A DNA stretch of 64,000 nucleotides from Aquanectria penicillioides (GCA_003415625.1 PYIU01000008.1:2914001-2978000); one strand, 5' to 3'. Counted from the stretch's first letter, positions 12,061-23,114 are shown. Numbers and translations: made by a program. The notes: a model not told the origin generated them from the sequence alone.

Positions 12061-12733
12061 GGTTTATGAGGAATGGTAGTTGGTAATAGGAGTATGAGTT
12101 TAAAGAATGTATCCAATAGTATCATTACAGTGGTGGGCTCTAAGGGTAACACAACAGCTCTTTAATGCTTGGAATTGTATTTCTAGAGCTGGAATTCAAG
12201 CCGTGGTGAATATGACCCCTGGTAGGTGACAATTGACAGTCCCGGACTTCAATCCTTGCCAGAATCCAGTCTTTATCAGGCGCTACCTTGAAACTGTATC
12301 CGGAATGGCGTGGTGCTAGCCACTGCAAGCTGACGATTTCTTTTGCCCCACACTTCTCATAGGAGGCGTAGCCAGAGCAGAAAAGGTGCAGGAGTTCAAG
12401 GCGGGGAAATATGTGGACTACTATACTCATAAGGGAATTCTTCCGCCGGATCGTAAGAATCGAGGTTCTGGGCGTGCTAACGATAAGCGCCGTTTGAGCA
12501 CATACTATGTGTGTCAAGCGCAATGCCAACTTCGGTTTCTAATAGGCGCTACTTCCTCGTGACCACCGCCAAGGTGTTTTCGCACATAAACAAGGCCAGA
12601 TGATCATATTGCATGAGTTCCGACGTCTCATTCTATAAAACCCCCTGAAGGCATCTCTCACCCGTTTCTAAGGGTCACTGTCACCGTCTCATGTACCATC
12701 CACTCTATTCGTTGTTAAGCACACCGCTTTGCA
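12061..12733. other. Divergent promoter, amine oxidase / RidA
   Basis: A 673-base region between two start codons that point away from each other. A minus-strand open frame (12140-12529) has no family features and would sit inside the promoter, so it is not called. Confidence 0.55.
12634..12639 (+). promoter_or_regulatory. TATA box upstream of RidA
   Basis: TATAAA lies 95 bases before the RidA ATG, followed by a pyrimidine-rich stretch that is a plausible transcription start zone. Position and sequence fit; no expression evidence. Confidence 0.45.
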
Positions 12734-13147
12734 ATGGCAAACATCACATATCACCAACCGTCTGACATTGTTGGAAAAAATTGCCAAGAAGTCGGATTTT
12801 CCAATGCCGTCGTTTTACCAGCGTCTGCAAAGCTCGTCATCACTGCAGGTCAGGCTGGTTTAGACAGGAAGACTGGCAAGCTTGTGGAATCGTCTGTTGC
12901 CGACCAAATCGAGGCCGCCTTTGACGGTGCTGATCTTGCCCTCAAGGCAGCGGGTGTTGAGAAGGGATTGGCTGTGGCACACAAGATATTGACCTTCTTT
13001 ATCGACATGCGTTATGAGAGTGTGATGATGGAGATTTGGAATAGGCGATACCCAGGTCATCGTCCGACTTGGACCTGCGTTGGCGTATCTAATCTAAGCA
13101 TGCGGGGAATGCACGTCGAAATGCAGGCCGAGGCCATCCTACAGTAG
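12734..13147 (+). CDS. RidA (YjgF/YER057c/UK114) family enamine/imine deaminase
   Basis: A 137-aa protein, single exon, the normal length for this trimeric family. RidA proteins hydrolyse 2-aminoacrylate and other reactive enamines/imines to ketones plus ammonia. Visible family features are FSNAVVLP, ITAGQAGLDRKTGKL, the helix VADQIEAAFDGADLALKAAG, and the C-terminal HRPTWTCVGVSNL, whose Arg matches the conserved substrate-binding Arg. No targeting signal is seen, so it is probably cytosolic. It is transcribed divergently from the FAD amine oxidase, whose direct product is an imine, so a detoxifying or productive role in the same pathway is likely. TF2 follows 0.57 kb downstream on the same strand. 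Confidence 0.93.
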   Translation: MANITYHQPSDIVGKNCQEVGFSNAVVLPASAKLVITAGQAGLDRKTGKLVESSVADQIEAAFDGADLALKAAGVEKGLAVAHKILTFFIDMRYESVMMEIWNRRYPGHRPTWTCVGVSNLSMRGMHVEMQAEAILQ

Positions 13148-13712
13148 CAAGGCGTTGGGGACTACAGCTTGGACAAGCGGGTAACTAGTGCTGGGGAACT
13201 GCAAGTAGAGGATTTTAGATTTAATTGGCCGAAAGGCAGTATGTAGCGTGCTGAAATCCTTCGGTTGATCATGAATCGAGAATGCCTCTACCCTCTAGGG
13301 CATCTAGTGCTAGCCTAGACTAGGAGAACAGTTTAAGGTGACTCGCAAAACCAGTGGATAGGGAATGGATTCTTGGAGACAAACGAGCAACACCATGAAC
13401 ATGAAGAATTCGTATTGGACACAAGGCAATCCAGAGGTTGGTTGCTTTATTTCAGGGTTTCTGCCAATATAACTTATCTGTAGAGTGCCGGTGGTATTCT
13501 GCATGCGAATCTGTTGTCCTTGGTGTAGAATAGCAGAATTGACAGTAGTCACGTGCCTGCTAACCAACCATGATATCATGTGACCCGTGGTGGCACTCTC
13601 TGGGCTCCTGTCTATCCCGAGATGCGTGCGTATCTACATATTAATCGGCTAGTCCGACCCCTCTCACTCCGATCCTTCAGCGTATCAAGCCATATCTGAA
13701 GAAACGCTCACC
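13148..13712. other. Intergenic, promoter of TF2
   Basis: Nothing coding is seen. A minus-strand frame (13310-13579) lacks domains. Confidence 0.5.
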
Positions 13713-15281
13713 ATGATGCTTGAAGAAACGCGGACCCATGCTCCTCCCCCTGCTCACGTGTCCCGCCGCTCGAGAGCCGGGTGCAGGCAATGTCGTCAGC
13801 GGAAAAGAAAATGTGATGAGCGACACCCGTGTTGCGTTGCCTGCGAAGAGCGCAAGTTGTCATGCAATTGGCAGCGAGACGAGCCCCGTCGACCTCAGGT
13901 TGCCCGGCGCTCTCATAACTCCAACAAAGACTTCACAGTCCCTCATGAAATGCGTCCCCTTATCACAGTATTTACAGTGCCTTCGATGTCGATTCAGCAG
14001 AGGCTACTCTCCCACTTCCAGTCAAAATGTCACCTGTGGCTCACAGCCGGCGATTACCAAGACCGCGCTCTTTGTCTAAGTGTCATTATGCCTGTCGCTA
14101 TTCGCGACCCTCTAGTTTTGAATTGTGTCTTGGCCGTCTCCGCTGGCGACTTGAGCAAATACCAGCCAGCCAGTTCTGAACTAACGAGCTTGGCATACGG
14201 CTTTTTTGGTCAAGGTGTAGCTGGAATCCAAGCTGCTCTCCAAACCGAGACGCAAAGGGCTTCTTTGTATACAGGTAACGATGCTCCCCGGCCACATCCC
14301 AGGTGTATTTGGTACCAACCTTGGCGACTAGGAGACGAAATCTTGTTAGCCATTATTCTTCTATGTGTACATGAGGTGAGCTTTCAAACACAACCTATGC
14401 GGCAATATTTTAACTCATGTATTATGCTACAGGCTGTAAACTTCACCGGAATTGATAGAATTCTCCCTCATATCAGCGCTGCTGCCACCCTCTGTTCCAG
14501 ACGTTGCTTGGACATGACAACGGACCCCCGTCTTCGAGGGTTCTTGTTCGAGTTGTTTTATTACTTTTTTGTAATGGCTGCGTTCTCTCACGGTCATATG
14601 CTGCATCTCAACCTGGCTTTGCAGGTCTCCCAATCCTCTTTTCTTTCAGGTTCAGACTACCAGGGTATCTTCCTAGGACCCCGATGTCGCGAAATATTCA
14701 ATTGCATCCTCAGAGTCACCATCATCACAAGCCGTGCAACCTCAAACGACATGCTTGATGAGAATGCACTGTCCGAATTGAGGATCCTTGAGGCTCAGCT
14801 TGAAGCTTACCCTATGCCTCAATGCAACTATGACGAGCTATTTCCTAGGGAACTAACGGATGAGGACACGGCTTCCACGCTTTACCGGCTCGCCTGTCTT
14901 ATTCACATAAAACAAATACTAAGCACAGAGATTGACAACAGATCCAGTAATGTCCAAGATTTGGTGGGACAATTCATTGCCTATCTCAATATTTTACCAA
15001 CAACTTCTCACGCAAATAATATTTTATGTTGGCCACTCGTCGTGGCTGGCATGTCCTCAACGGTGATAACGCATCAACGACTCATTGCGGCTCGGCTTCG
15101 GAAAAACCACGAGACATGGCGATCTGATATTTTGAGTAGAAGCGGTGATTTCTTATCCAAGAGGTGGAAGGAGAGGAAGCTCTCAGAGGCAACAAAAGGA
15201 CATTGCTCGGGCTCGGAGTGGTGTCAATCGGAGACTCGACGAACGAGGGGACGGGTTGACTTGCCGGTAGTTTTGGTGTAG
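13713..15281 (+). CDS. Zn2Cys6 transcription factor TF2 (paralogue of TF1)
   Basis: Predicted 484 aa. The zinc cluster is at residues 24-51 (CRQCRQRKRKCDERHPCCVAC...), followed by a basic linker. The rest matches TF1 block for block, for example LVLNCVLAVSAGDLSKYQPA, LLCVHE and MAAFSHGHMLHLNLALQ. The reading frame is open from 13713 to 15281. By comparison with TF1, however, two 57-base segments (14275-14331 and 14376-14432, each GT..AG) are introns that happen to be in frame, so the exons are 13713-14274, 14332-14375 and 14433-15281. A gene finder that ignores them would report 522 aa. ATG at 13713 or 13716. It flanks the amine oxidase/RidA pair on the side opposite TF1, so the two probably arose by duplication within this locus and may regulate it. 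Confidence 0.9.
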   Translation: MMLEETRTHAPPPAHVSRRSRAGCRQCRQRKRKCDERHPCCVACEERKLSCNWQRDEPRRPQVARRSHNSNKDFTVPHEMRPLITVFTVPSMSIQQRLLSHFQSKCHLWLTAGDYQDRALCLSVIMPVAIRDPLVLNCVLAVSAGDLSKYQPASSELTSLAYGFFGQGVAGIQAALQTETQRASLYTGNDAPRPHPRCIWYQPWRLGDEILLAIILLCVHEVSFQTQPMRQYFNSCIMLQAVNFTGIDRILPHISAAATLCSRRCLDMTTDPRLRGFLFELFYYFFVMAAFSHGHMLHLNLALQVSQSSFLSGSDYQGIFLGPRCREIFNCILRVTIITSRATSNDMLDENALSELRILEAQLEAYPMPQCNYDELFPRELTDEDTASTLYRLACLIHIKQILSTEIDNRSSNVQDLVGQFIAYLNILPTTSHANNILCWPLVVAGMSSTVITHQRLIAARLRKNHETWRSDILSRSGDFLSKRWKERKLSEATKGHCSGSEWCQSETRRTRGRVDLPVVLV

Positions 15282-15524
15282 CACTGACATTGGTATTATG
15301 TGATAAGTGAACGTGTATTATAATGGAAGGTCTAGTTGGTTTGGTGATTTATTTTGCGGATGCATAGCATCCACTATATATCATTCCATGACACCTGTGG
15401 CATATGGGTGATCGCAATACCGTTTTGTCTCGGAGTTTGCAAAACCAGACTGATTTCAATTTTTTCCATCTGATCAGTGGACGTAGCATCGCACAACTAC
15501 TACGGCATGTGTAATATGATTTGA

Positions 15525-16414
15525 CTAAACAAAACATGTTCCTCCATTCGCGCACATAGTCGATCCTGTAACCCATCGAGAACCTTCCTCGCAAATAAAT
15601 GCCACTATTTGAGCAATATCATCAACTTCACCCACCCTAGGTGATGCTGGGGTGGATTGGATGAAGTTTTCTATGCCAGGCATTGACTCCGGAGGCGTGG
15701 CCCTGGGTCGCGGAAAGTTAGTCCGATTCCGCCAACTCTTGGGAGTAATCACATGTAACATTAGAAACTTACTTCCACATGTCTGTAGCAACAGGCCCTG
15801 GGTTGATCGAATTGGCCGTGATCCCATACTTGTGACCCAGTTCGACGGCCCAAGTTCGCGCCAAGCTTTCCATGCATGCCTTTGACGCTCCATAGGCACC
15901 TTGCATAGCCCATCCTATGTGCGACGCCGGTTAGCTCAACGATGCAGATTCAATATCTCATTGTGCTTTCTCTCTCACCTTGCCGCGCCACTATGCTTGA
16001 CACATTGACAATTCTTCCACCTTTCCGTAGATATGGCAGTGAGGTTTTAACGAGGAACATGGGAAAGCGGACGTTGGTATAAAAGACTTTATCGAAATGC
16101 TCCAAGGTAGTGTCCACAAGATAGAGCTCATCGCCTGCGCCAGCGTTATTGACAATAATGTCAATACCATCACCAAATGCCGTGATCGTAGCCTGGATGA
16201 CTTTCCCAGGCACCTCGGGGTCCATGCAGTCTGCTTGGACGGCAATAGCATCGCTGGTGGCTTTGATGGCCTTCACGACCTCTTCTGCCCTTGAAGAGGA
16301 TGCGACATAAGTGATGGCGACCTTTGCACCTCGCTTACCCAATTCTTTTGCAATGGCTTCGCCAATGCCACGAGATCCACCAGTGACGATGGCAACCTTA
16401 CCTTGTAGTGACAT
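15525..16414 (-). CDS. Short-chain dehydrogenase/reductase (classical SDR)
   Basis: Predicted 251 aa, three exons (15979-16414, 15773-15914, 15525-15702; introns 64 and 70 bases), the usual SDR length. NAD(P)-dependent oxidoreduction of a carbonyl or alcohol. The cofactor motif is TGGSRGIGEA (residues 11-20). NNAG follows the fourth strand, the catalytic Ser is in NVSS (139/140), and the active pair is Tyr153/Lys157 in YGASK. The C-terminus WVTGSTMCANGG is the normal SDR end. Only the multi-exon model unites the YGASK motif with the Rossmann fold, which supports it. In a locus with two amine oxidases it could process the aldehyde or a hydroxylated intermediate; this is inference. It is on the same strand as the amidase. 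Confidence 0.92.
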
Positions 16415-17559
16415 CGTGATAGGGTATTTTTTGGGGCAAAATTTGGAAATACCAAAGGGTAAAAAGGAACACGGGGTTTCGTCCTGGAATTGAACGACGT
16501 CCGGCAACTACCGACTTTTACACTGAGGTAGTGGGGAGATTCCAAAGCTGGAATTTCCATCATACTTGGTGTAGTGAGTGTGCCTATTACGAGATGCATT
16601 CCCCCGTTTGATAGCGGCGTCAAGAGAAAGCTTGGTTAGGCTAAGTTGCGGGGATTGCGCATACCGGAACGCGAAGAGATATCGCCTTGGTGATATCAAT
16701 GATGTGGTGGTGATACAATCCGCTTGATGTGACTCTAGTGTTTCGGAGATATGGGCGGCAACGAGAAACTGATTCGGGTTTAGCGCAGCTCAAGTTTGAG
16801 CACAAGATCCTGTCACGCAGAAATACCACTGCGTAATATAGCAAAAGTGTATGGTACCCTACAACAGGTACTTGATACAAACGGGCTATATTCTCCGCGA
16901 CAGATCCCAAGCCCCGGATCCTCGTCCGCACTTTGCATGCTTGACCCTGTTTAGCCAAGTCGGTTGGCACCCGAAGCGCTGTGGCAAAGCAGATATCGCG
17001 ACAATAGCCCCGTGATAAAAAGGCTCATGGCTTAATCTGCGGCATGGCATGCTAATTCAAGTTCTCGTTAAAGCTGCGCAGGATTGGAGATTTGAGCTAC
17101 GAAAGAACTGTAATGATAGTGGATGCACTAAAACGACGTCGAGGCGAGTTGCCCTTTTCAGTTTGCCAGATGCACAGCATAACACAGAAAATTGCTACTC
17201 ATGCATTGTGAATGTAGAATCAAGATGCACGAAGTAAGGGGCCTTCAGTTGCGACGCACCAGTGGCACTGCGGCAATACATCCGTCACGTTACTACACAC
17301 ACGCCTTCAACCATGGCAACGGATAGTCACATGGCATACTACACCCGAGTATTGATTATTTCATGTAAAAATTTGCAAACAAGTCTGTTGTATTTCTTAA
17401 TCGACCATCCTCATCTTTACAATGATGGATGTTAGGTCACTGGCACTCAAAACGTAAGCACATATGCTTGTGATAGTCGATAATGACCTGATTTTTGAAA
17501 TGCTAGCTAAAATCATAAATACTGGAGGCAGACAGTATATCATCCAACGATGGTCGTTT
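16415..17559. other. Intergenic between amidase 3' end and SDR promoter
   Basis: About 1.1 kb. It should contain the SDR promoter and the amidase terminator. Frames such as 16641-16970 (minus) and 17049-17237 (plus) show no family sequence. Confidence 0.5.
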
Positions 17560-19343
17560 TTATCCTCTTAGTTCTTGTTCTATAATGCGAGCGGCAGCAA
17601 GACATTCGTTGTCCAGCCATTTCTTAGTGACTACCTGTAAGCCAACGGGTAATTTTTGTGCTGTATCAGGATCGTAGTGCTTGAACATCTGCTTTTCCAG
17701 GGCATTAGTAGGCGAGTAGGGTATGTCCCTCAAGTTCTTGCTGTACCCTCCCAACATCTCTGATGCAGGAAACGAGATACTCGGATAATCCAGCAAGTTC
17801 CAGACAGCGGTGTATGCCCAATACTGAGAGGTGTTCAAGACCGAAGCAACACTCGGGCAGGCCGGAGCAATGACACAATCAACCCCCGCCGCATTCCAAT
17901 GTGCACTATAAAGCTCTCTAAAGGCATCACGAGCATCCCGGCGTCCTTGCAGAGTGCCAGCGACCGTCTGTTCGTTTCTTTTACACTCCTCAATGATCCA
18001 CTTAGTAAGTGGTCTCAGGTCCTCTCCACTCTCCGCACAAATTTCCTTGATCTTTTCCCCACCATCTTCGAGGTAGTTGGCTGAGATGATTTGCCATGCC
18101 TTGTCATGTTGAAGAGCAAAGAAAGGACAGATCTCGATTAAAGAAGATGTAGCAAATTTCTTCGTGATATCTTCCATAACTAGTTGTACTGGAGGCAGTG
18201 GTTTGACAATCCCGTCAGATGCCATAATTCCTACCCTCAATTTTCGATCCAATGTAGGCGCATTAGCAATTGAAACAGGGTAAGGAAGTATGCTTGGATC
18301 ATCTAGCCATGGTTTTGAATAGGAATAAGCGCCTTGAATAAGATTGAGATCTCGAAGTGAGCGAGCGAAAGGGCCGAGTGTTCCATGGATTGAATCACAA
18401 CCGGGCCAAGGCACAATAACCCCTCGACCACGCGGCCTACGCTGGGTTTAAATCCCCAAAGCTCCAAAAAGATTAGCCTCAATGTCTGCAAAACTGAACT
18501 CATTTTTTAAAGCACATACCCCATTTTGTGCTGCTGGAGCACGGATCGAACCACCAATGTCGCCCCCAAACCCAAGAGGTGTCCCGTGAAGAGCCATCAA
18601 GGCGGCCTCGCCCCCGCTGCTGCCACCGGACGTTAGCAACCGGTTTCGAGGATTTAATGTTTCGCCATAAATGTTATTCGAGGTTTCAATGTGCATGAGC
18701 GACTGGGGTTGAGTTGTTCTGGCAAAGACAATAGCACCAAGTGACTTGAGACTTGCCACCAAGTTTGCGTCGCGCTCCGTAACGTTATCTACCCAAGCAA
18801 CAAATCCACCGTTAGTGCGACGCCCAGAGATGCCGATTTGCTCTTTTAACGATATAGGGAGGCCATGAAGAGGGCCCAGGGTCTTGCCAGTCTTCTCGAT
18901 GTGGTCGTCGGCGGCTTGTGCCCACTTGACTGCGTCTGGGATGAGCTCGGTTATGCAGTTTGTCTGCGTTTGAAGTAATAGATGACGTTAGATAACAAGA
19001 AATAGTACGAAAGGAGCGTAGAATGGAGAATTTTTGGCGGCATTACCAACTGTTGCGCTATAGTAGCTCGCTTGCAGAACGCATCGAGAAGGGAGACAGA
19101 GGTAATTTTTCGGGTTGCCAGGAGCTCAACCAGCGCAGTTGCATCGTAGTATTCCGTGATTTCAAGCTCCCAAGTCGTTAGCAAGCCACTAGACTTAGCC
19201 ACTCCTGTGACATCTAGGAGTTCTGCTGTTGGCAGCGTTGACGGGAGGATAGCATCGCGAGACAGGGTCTGATCTCGGACTTCGAGTGCAGCTTTTACGC
19301 GGCCCTGGAAGTGAGGGGTGATATTCTCAGCGGTGTCCAACAT
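17560..19343 (-). CDS. Amidase (amidase-signature family), with an internal one-base frameshift
   Basis: Hydrolyses a carboxamide to acid plus ammonia or amine. Exons are 19047-19343, 18520-18963 and 17560-18461; introns are 83 and 58 bases. The catalytic triad is visible: Lys139 in ISLKEQ, cis-Ser in TSGGSSGGEA (about 215), and the nucleophile Ser238 in GGDIGGSIR. Exon 3 begins LWGFKPSVGRV, the conserved motif after the nucleophile. The next conserved block (VPWPGCDSIHGTLGPFARSL) is in another frame, with the switch between about 18425 and 18433. No GT..AG intron can bridge it without deleting one of the two motifs. The spliced length is 1643 bases, one short of a multiple of three; with that base it would be about 547 aa, normal for the family. 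So it is either a fresh frameshift or an assembly error. It is divergent from TF3. Confidence 0.87.
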
Positions 19344-20451
19344 GATGGACTGTTATTCACAAATGAATGCAACACCTAGATTTTCAATGAATATTTTCGT
19401 TCCTAAAGCACGAGGGCAGGGATTATATTTTATGTTGCTTTCGCCTTGTTCTGTAAATCCGGCCAATCTGTCGCCAGCATTGGTGTATATTGCCGATGCT
19501 GTGCGACGGGGAATTTATTGCCCTTTGCATCTTAGCTTCACTCTGAGTACATATTTAGGCTGATGTCGTGTTTATTGTCTATATCCAGTACTGTCGCATT
19601 GAGAACAAAACGTGTCAAGCCGGGTCCTTTCTCCGTGACTGATCTAATTGACCTGTTTATCGCGAACCAGGATCAATTGCCACTCGATGCACGTCCAAAG
19701 CTCCACGATGCAAAGGCAAAATCGCGCTCTAAACTCCATCTGAGTTAGTGACGCCTGCGTAATGCCGATGTTCGCTTAGGGTGCAGCTCCTCTGCCCCGA
19801 TGGCGTCTCTCTAGGTTAGTCAAGATTCAACCAAGTCAAGGTCTAACGCCGATCCAATGCTAGTTTGACATCCCTCACCCTCCAGCACCTACAAGAGAAT
19901 CCTTGTCCATGGACGGCTACTTATTACTGTAAATGGATTGTTTGTGCGGAGTAGCGTCGACGCCGTGACAAACTTGGGCTGGCGTCTTGCAAAGGCACTG
20001 CGGGGGCGTGACTGTCACTATTAGCGTGCCCCTCAACAACGCGTAAAAAGCCATTGCAACACTCACAAAGATAAGGATTCAAGACCCAAGCGATATGCAG
20101 GAAGTATGGGTATTTAAAAATCGACCCTGCAACTAAGAGGCACCGCGACTTTTTTTTTCCTTTTTAGGACTCTCTTCTTTGATCATTACCTCTTGTCTGA
20201 TCACTGCTAGATGAAAAGCCACGTTAGTGATATCCAGAGAGAGGACAACTTGAGTCCTTCCATTGCATGTCTTAACCCTGTCTTATGCTGTCAGATCCAT
20301 GCTAACTATGTGCTCCGTAGTTCGGACACATGCAAGTGGAGAGTCGAGAAGAATAGACTGTTCAATCTCAATATCGAGTTGCCCTCTCTGGGCAGGTGTG
20401 TTTCTTGATCAAACAAGAATACCATTCTCCACAGTTGCCAAGAAAGCTGAA
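19344..20451. other. Divergent promoter, amidase / TF3
   Basis: About 1.1 kb between divergent starts. The TF3 frame is open back to 20263, but that extension (MHVLTLSYAVRS...) looks like leader sequence, not protein. No other gene is seen. Confidence 0.5.
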
Positions 20452-22416
20452 ATGTCCCATAACCAGCCACCTGCCCAAGTTCCACGCAGGTGGACTCGCA
20501 CTGGGTGTATCACTTGCAAGCGGAGACGAAAGAAATGCGACCAGGCTCAGCCAACCTGTTCCAACTGCTCTACCCGAGGGATAACATGTGAAGGATATCA
20601 ACAGCTCATTGTATTCCGACCCTGGCAAAGGGAAAAGAAACCAAGGTCCAAAAAGCCACCAAAGAAGTGTGCTGGTGGTAACCCTGTACACGCCCAGGAT
20701 GCTACTGTCATACACGAACTACCCAGCTTCATTCCTGACGACGGTATTGCGGGATTTTCAGACTCCCTATTTGACTTTACCTTCCAAAACCACCCTTCGC
20801 ATCCTGTGAGCCAAAAATCACTTGATGTAGATCAGTTCAATAATAATGACAGGGCAATATGTGGAGTGTCGCTAGCCGATATATACAGTCCAGCGACGAC
20901 CACGATTCCTTGGGTATCTTCCGATGTGCCATGTGAAATTAACGATTTAACAGTGGATATTTCCAACATCTTCGATATCCTCCCCCAGGGTGAAGGCCAT
21001 AAGATTGCGACAACAAGTCAAAACTCACCTTGTCTCTCAAGACCCTGTCATGCATTTCCGAACTTTTTAGGTTCGCCCCGACTCATTAACATCTACCCCC
21101 AGTTCACTGGAGAATGTTTCTATTACCTACAATATCTCGTCGAACAGGGAGCCAAAAAGTTGTTAAATATGGACACGGGAGACTCAAATCCCTTGCGGGG
21201 CCTTTTGGTGCGTTACGCTGTAACTTCGAGCAGCGTGCTCAACGCTATGTGTGCTGTAGCCGCATGCCACCAAGCACAGCAATCAAGTTCAGAAAAGCGA
21301 GTCGAACTAGCACATACGGCAATGTCATATTACTTAGAAGCCGTCAGCATGCTTCATGAGTCATTAAAATCCGAGGTATCCGAATGTGTGACATCTACGA
21401 TAGATGACTCCTCGATTTTGGCAACTGCGCTGCTTTGCAAATATGAGATCATAAATGGTAGTGTTAGCGATTGGACATGTCATCTAGACGGGCTCAGCAA
21501 TTTGCTCCGTCTCCGAGGGGCATTCGGATCCTTGGACCCTGAATGTGGCCACTACGTATCTAGCTTGTACAGACCCTTGGGTAGCTGCCATCAGGAATAT
21601 AGCTGACAAGTCACCAGTTTCGTATACCACAAAACTGTCTCTGGTATTTGCAAGGTGAATTATTCGCCAGTCGACGAATTCGATGACAGTCTAGAATCTC
21701 TGAACATTATGATCTCGACGTTGGATCCGTATTCCGGATGCGCTTACAAGTTTCTCAAAGCCTGTTATGATATATCAGGTCTTGCTACGTACGTTGAGAC
21801 TGCGAGTTTTGTGGATATTGACGAAATTTCGAGACGAATCATAAATATGTGAGTCATTCATCTATTTTTAGCAGTTTATCAGGCTTGCTAATACTCCGCA
21901 TACAGTCTCAGCAACCTCGGTAGTCCCTACATCCAAATTAATCCGGATTCCTGCCCTACATGGGCCAACATGTCACAAATTTGCCGGTTATTATTTGTCG
22001 CTCATCGAATTCGATATGCTGCCTTCATTTTCCTACACTCTGTCATTCATCATGCTTATCATATTGACTCAATTACCCATTCAGAATTGTGTACTTTGAG
22101 GGACAAGATGCCGTATACCAAGAAACAAGCCACAGATAACTGCCTTGAGATGCTCGATGGTGTTCCACTTGGCGATTACTGTGAGTTTGCAGGGATGACT
22201 CTCCCACTTTTCTTGGCTGGTTGTGAGATACAAGACATTGAGACCAGAGAGCTTATCATAGAGCGATTGAGTCTTATGGAGGAAAGTTTTAGAATCGGGA
22301 ACATAACCAGAGCCAAGGATGCATTAACGTTCATCTGGAAGCAACAGTTGGAATCCGACTACATGGGTTGGTGGCATGTATTGAGTGGCATAGGATGGGA
22401 ACTCATATTATCCTGA
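20452..22416 (+). CDS. Zn2Cys6 transcription factor TF3 with fungal-specific TF domain
   Basis: Predicted 618 aa, nuclear. The zinc cluster is at residues 19-46 (CITCKRRRKKCDQAQPTCSNC...), preceded by an Arg/Trp segment. The central and C-terminal part looks like the fungal-specific domain of the PF11951 type (YFLEAVSML-like helices, LLRLRGAFGSLDPE, FFVYHKTVSG, STLDPYSGCAYKF). Exons are 20452-21566, 21618-21848 and 21906-22416. The first intron (51 bases, GTACAG..CACCAG) removes an in-frame TGA at 21604 and joins YVSS to FFVYHK; without it the gene would look truncated. The second is 57 bases. The gene lies head-to-head with the amidase and upstream of the copper amine oxidase on the same strand, so it is a candidate regulator of both. 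It is not closely related to TF1/TF2. Confidence 0.88.
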
Positions 22417-23114
22417 AGCATGAGAAATCGAAAATAGTGAAAGCATTGAGCTCCTTGCCCAACTAAAGTGGAATACTCCACAGAAACAGTTCATTGGATG
22501 GTGTGGGACTTGGTGAGGCTTATGCGAGACGCCTTCAGAGGTTGCCCCTAAACAGCTGCGATAGCGTACTGCATTTCAATACGCTGTTGGGTCTTCGTCG
22601 TAGGGTAAGGGGTTGCAGTTAAGCTTTTATGTGGTCATTTCTAGGCTGTGTGAGCATGGGAATGGCATTAAGCTTGGCTACTCGTGCCCCATACGTGATA
22701 GATGTTAAACTATGTTGGGCATTCTTCCGTGGGTGGAGATGAGATAGCGCATTGCAGCTGGCGAGACAGAGCATTTCTTTCTTTGATATCTATGGCGAAT
22801 GGCAAATTGGGCCTAACATTTTGACTTTTCCCAGATAGGAAAGAGTTGCGCGTGTCAGCCTAGGTGCTGCAGACAAGGACGAAGTCGTTTTGTTTTACAT
22901 AAGGTGCGAAGAATTACCCCTTGTCGGAACTGTTGCCCAAAGCAGTAACATAGATAGACATTACGGCGCTGTTGATAGACAGTATCTACGAAAAGGCATC
23001 CCAGACTTGCTTATATGCAGTAATTTGTCTTCTCGAATCTCATTCCACTCGAGCCATTCTCCTTCCATTTCTCACACATCATTTCCCAGTATACCCAGTA
23101 CACCAGTCATCACA
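22417..23114. other. Intergenic, promoter of copper amine oxidase
   Basis: About 0.7 kb between TF3 and the oxidase. The oxidase frame is open upstream to 22890, but that part is probably 5' leader: it is Ser/His-rich and lies before the natural MSLPSF start. The GATA-site cluster is listed separately. Confidence 0.5.
22696..22978 (+). promoter_or_regulatory. Cluster of five HGATAR (GATA-factor) sites upstream of the copper amine oxidase
   Basis: TGATAG is at 22696-22701 and 22973-22978. AGATAG is at 22742-22747, 22833-22838 and 22952-22957. All five are on one strand, in 283 bases, 137-419 bases before the oxidase ATG. Random expectation for HGATAR is about 0.4 per strand in this length at equal base use. 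Paired GATA sites are the known signature of AreA/NIT2 nitrogen control; the link to this gene is inference. Confidence 0.5.

Noticed and set aside
12140..12529. Minus-strand 129-codon frame upstream of the FAD amine oxidase
   Set aside because: No family features; it lies between divergent start codons of two solid genes.
20263..20451. Upstream extension of the TF3 reading frame
   Set aside because: The sequence is unlike protein of this family, which starts shortly before the zinc cluster; MSHNQPP is the natural start.
22890..23114. Upstream extension of the copper amine oxidase frame
   Set aside because: The family starts near MSLPSFQ. The extension is Ser/His-rich and overlaps GATA sites, so it is probably the leader.
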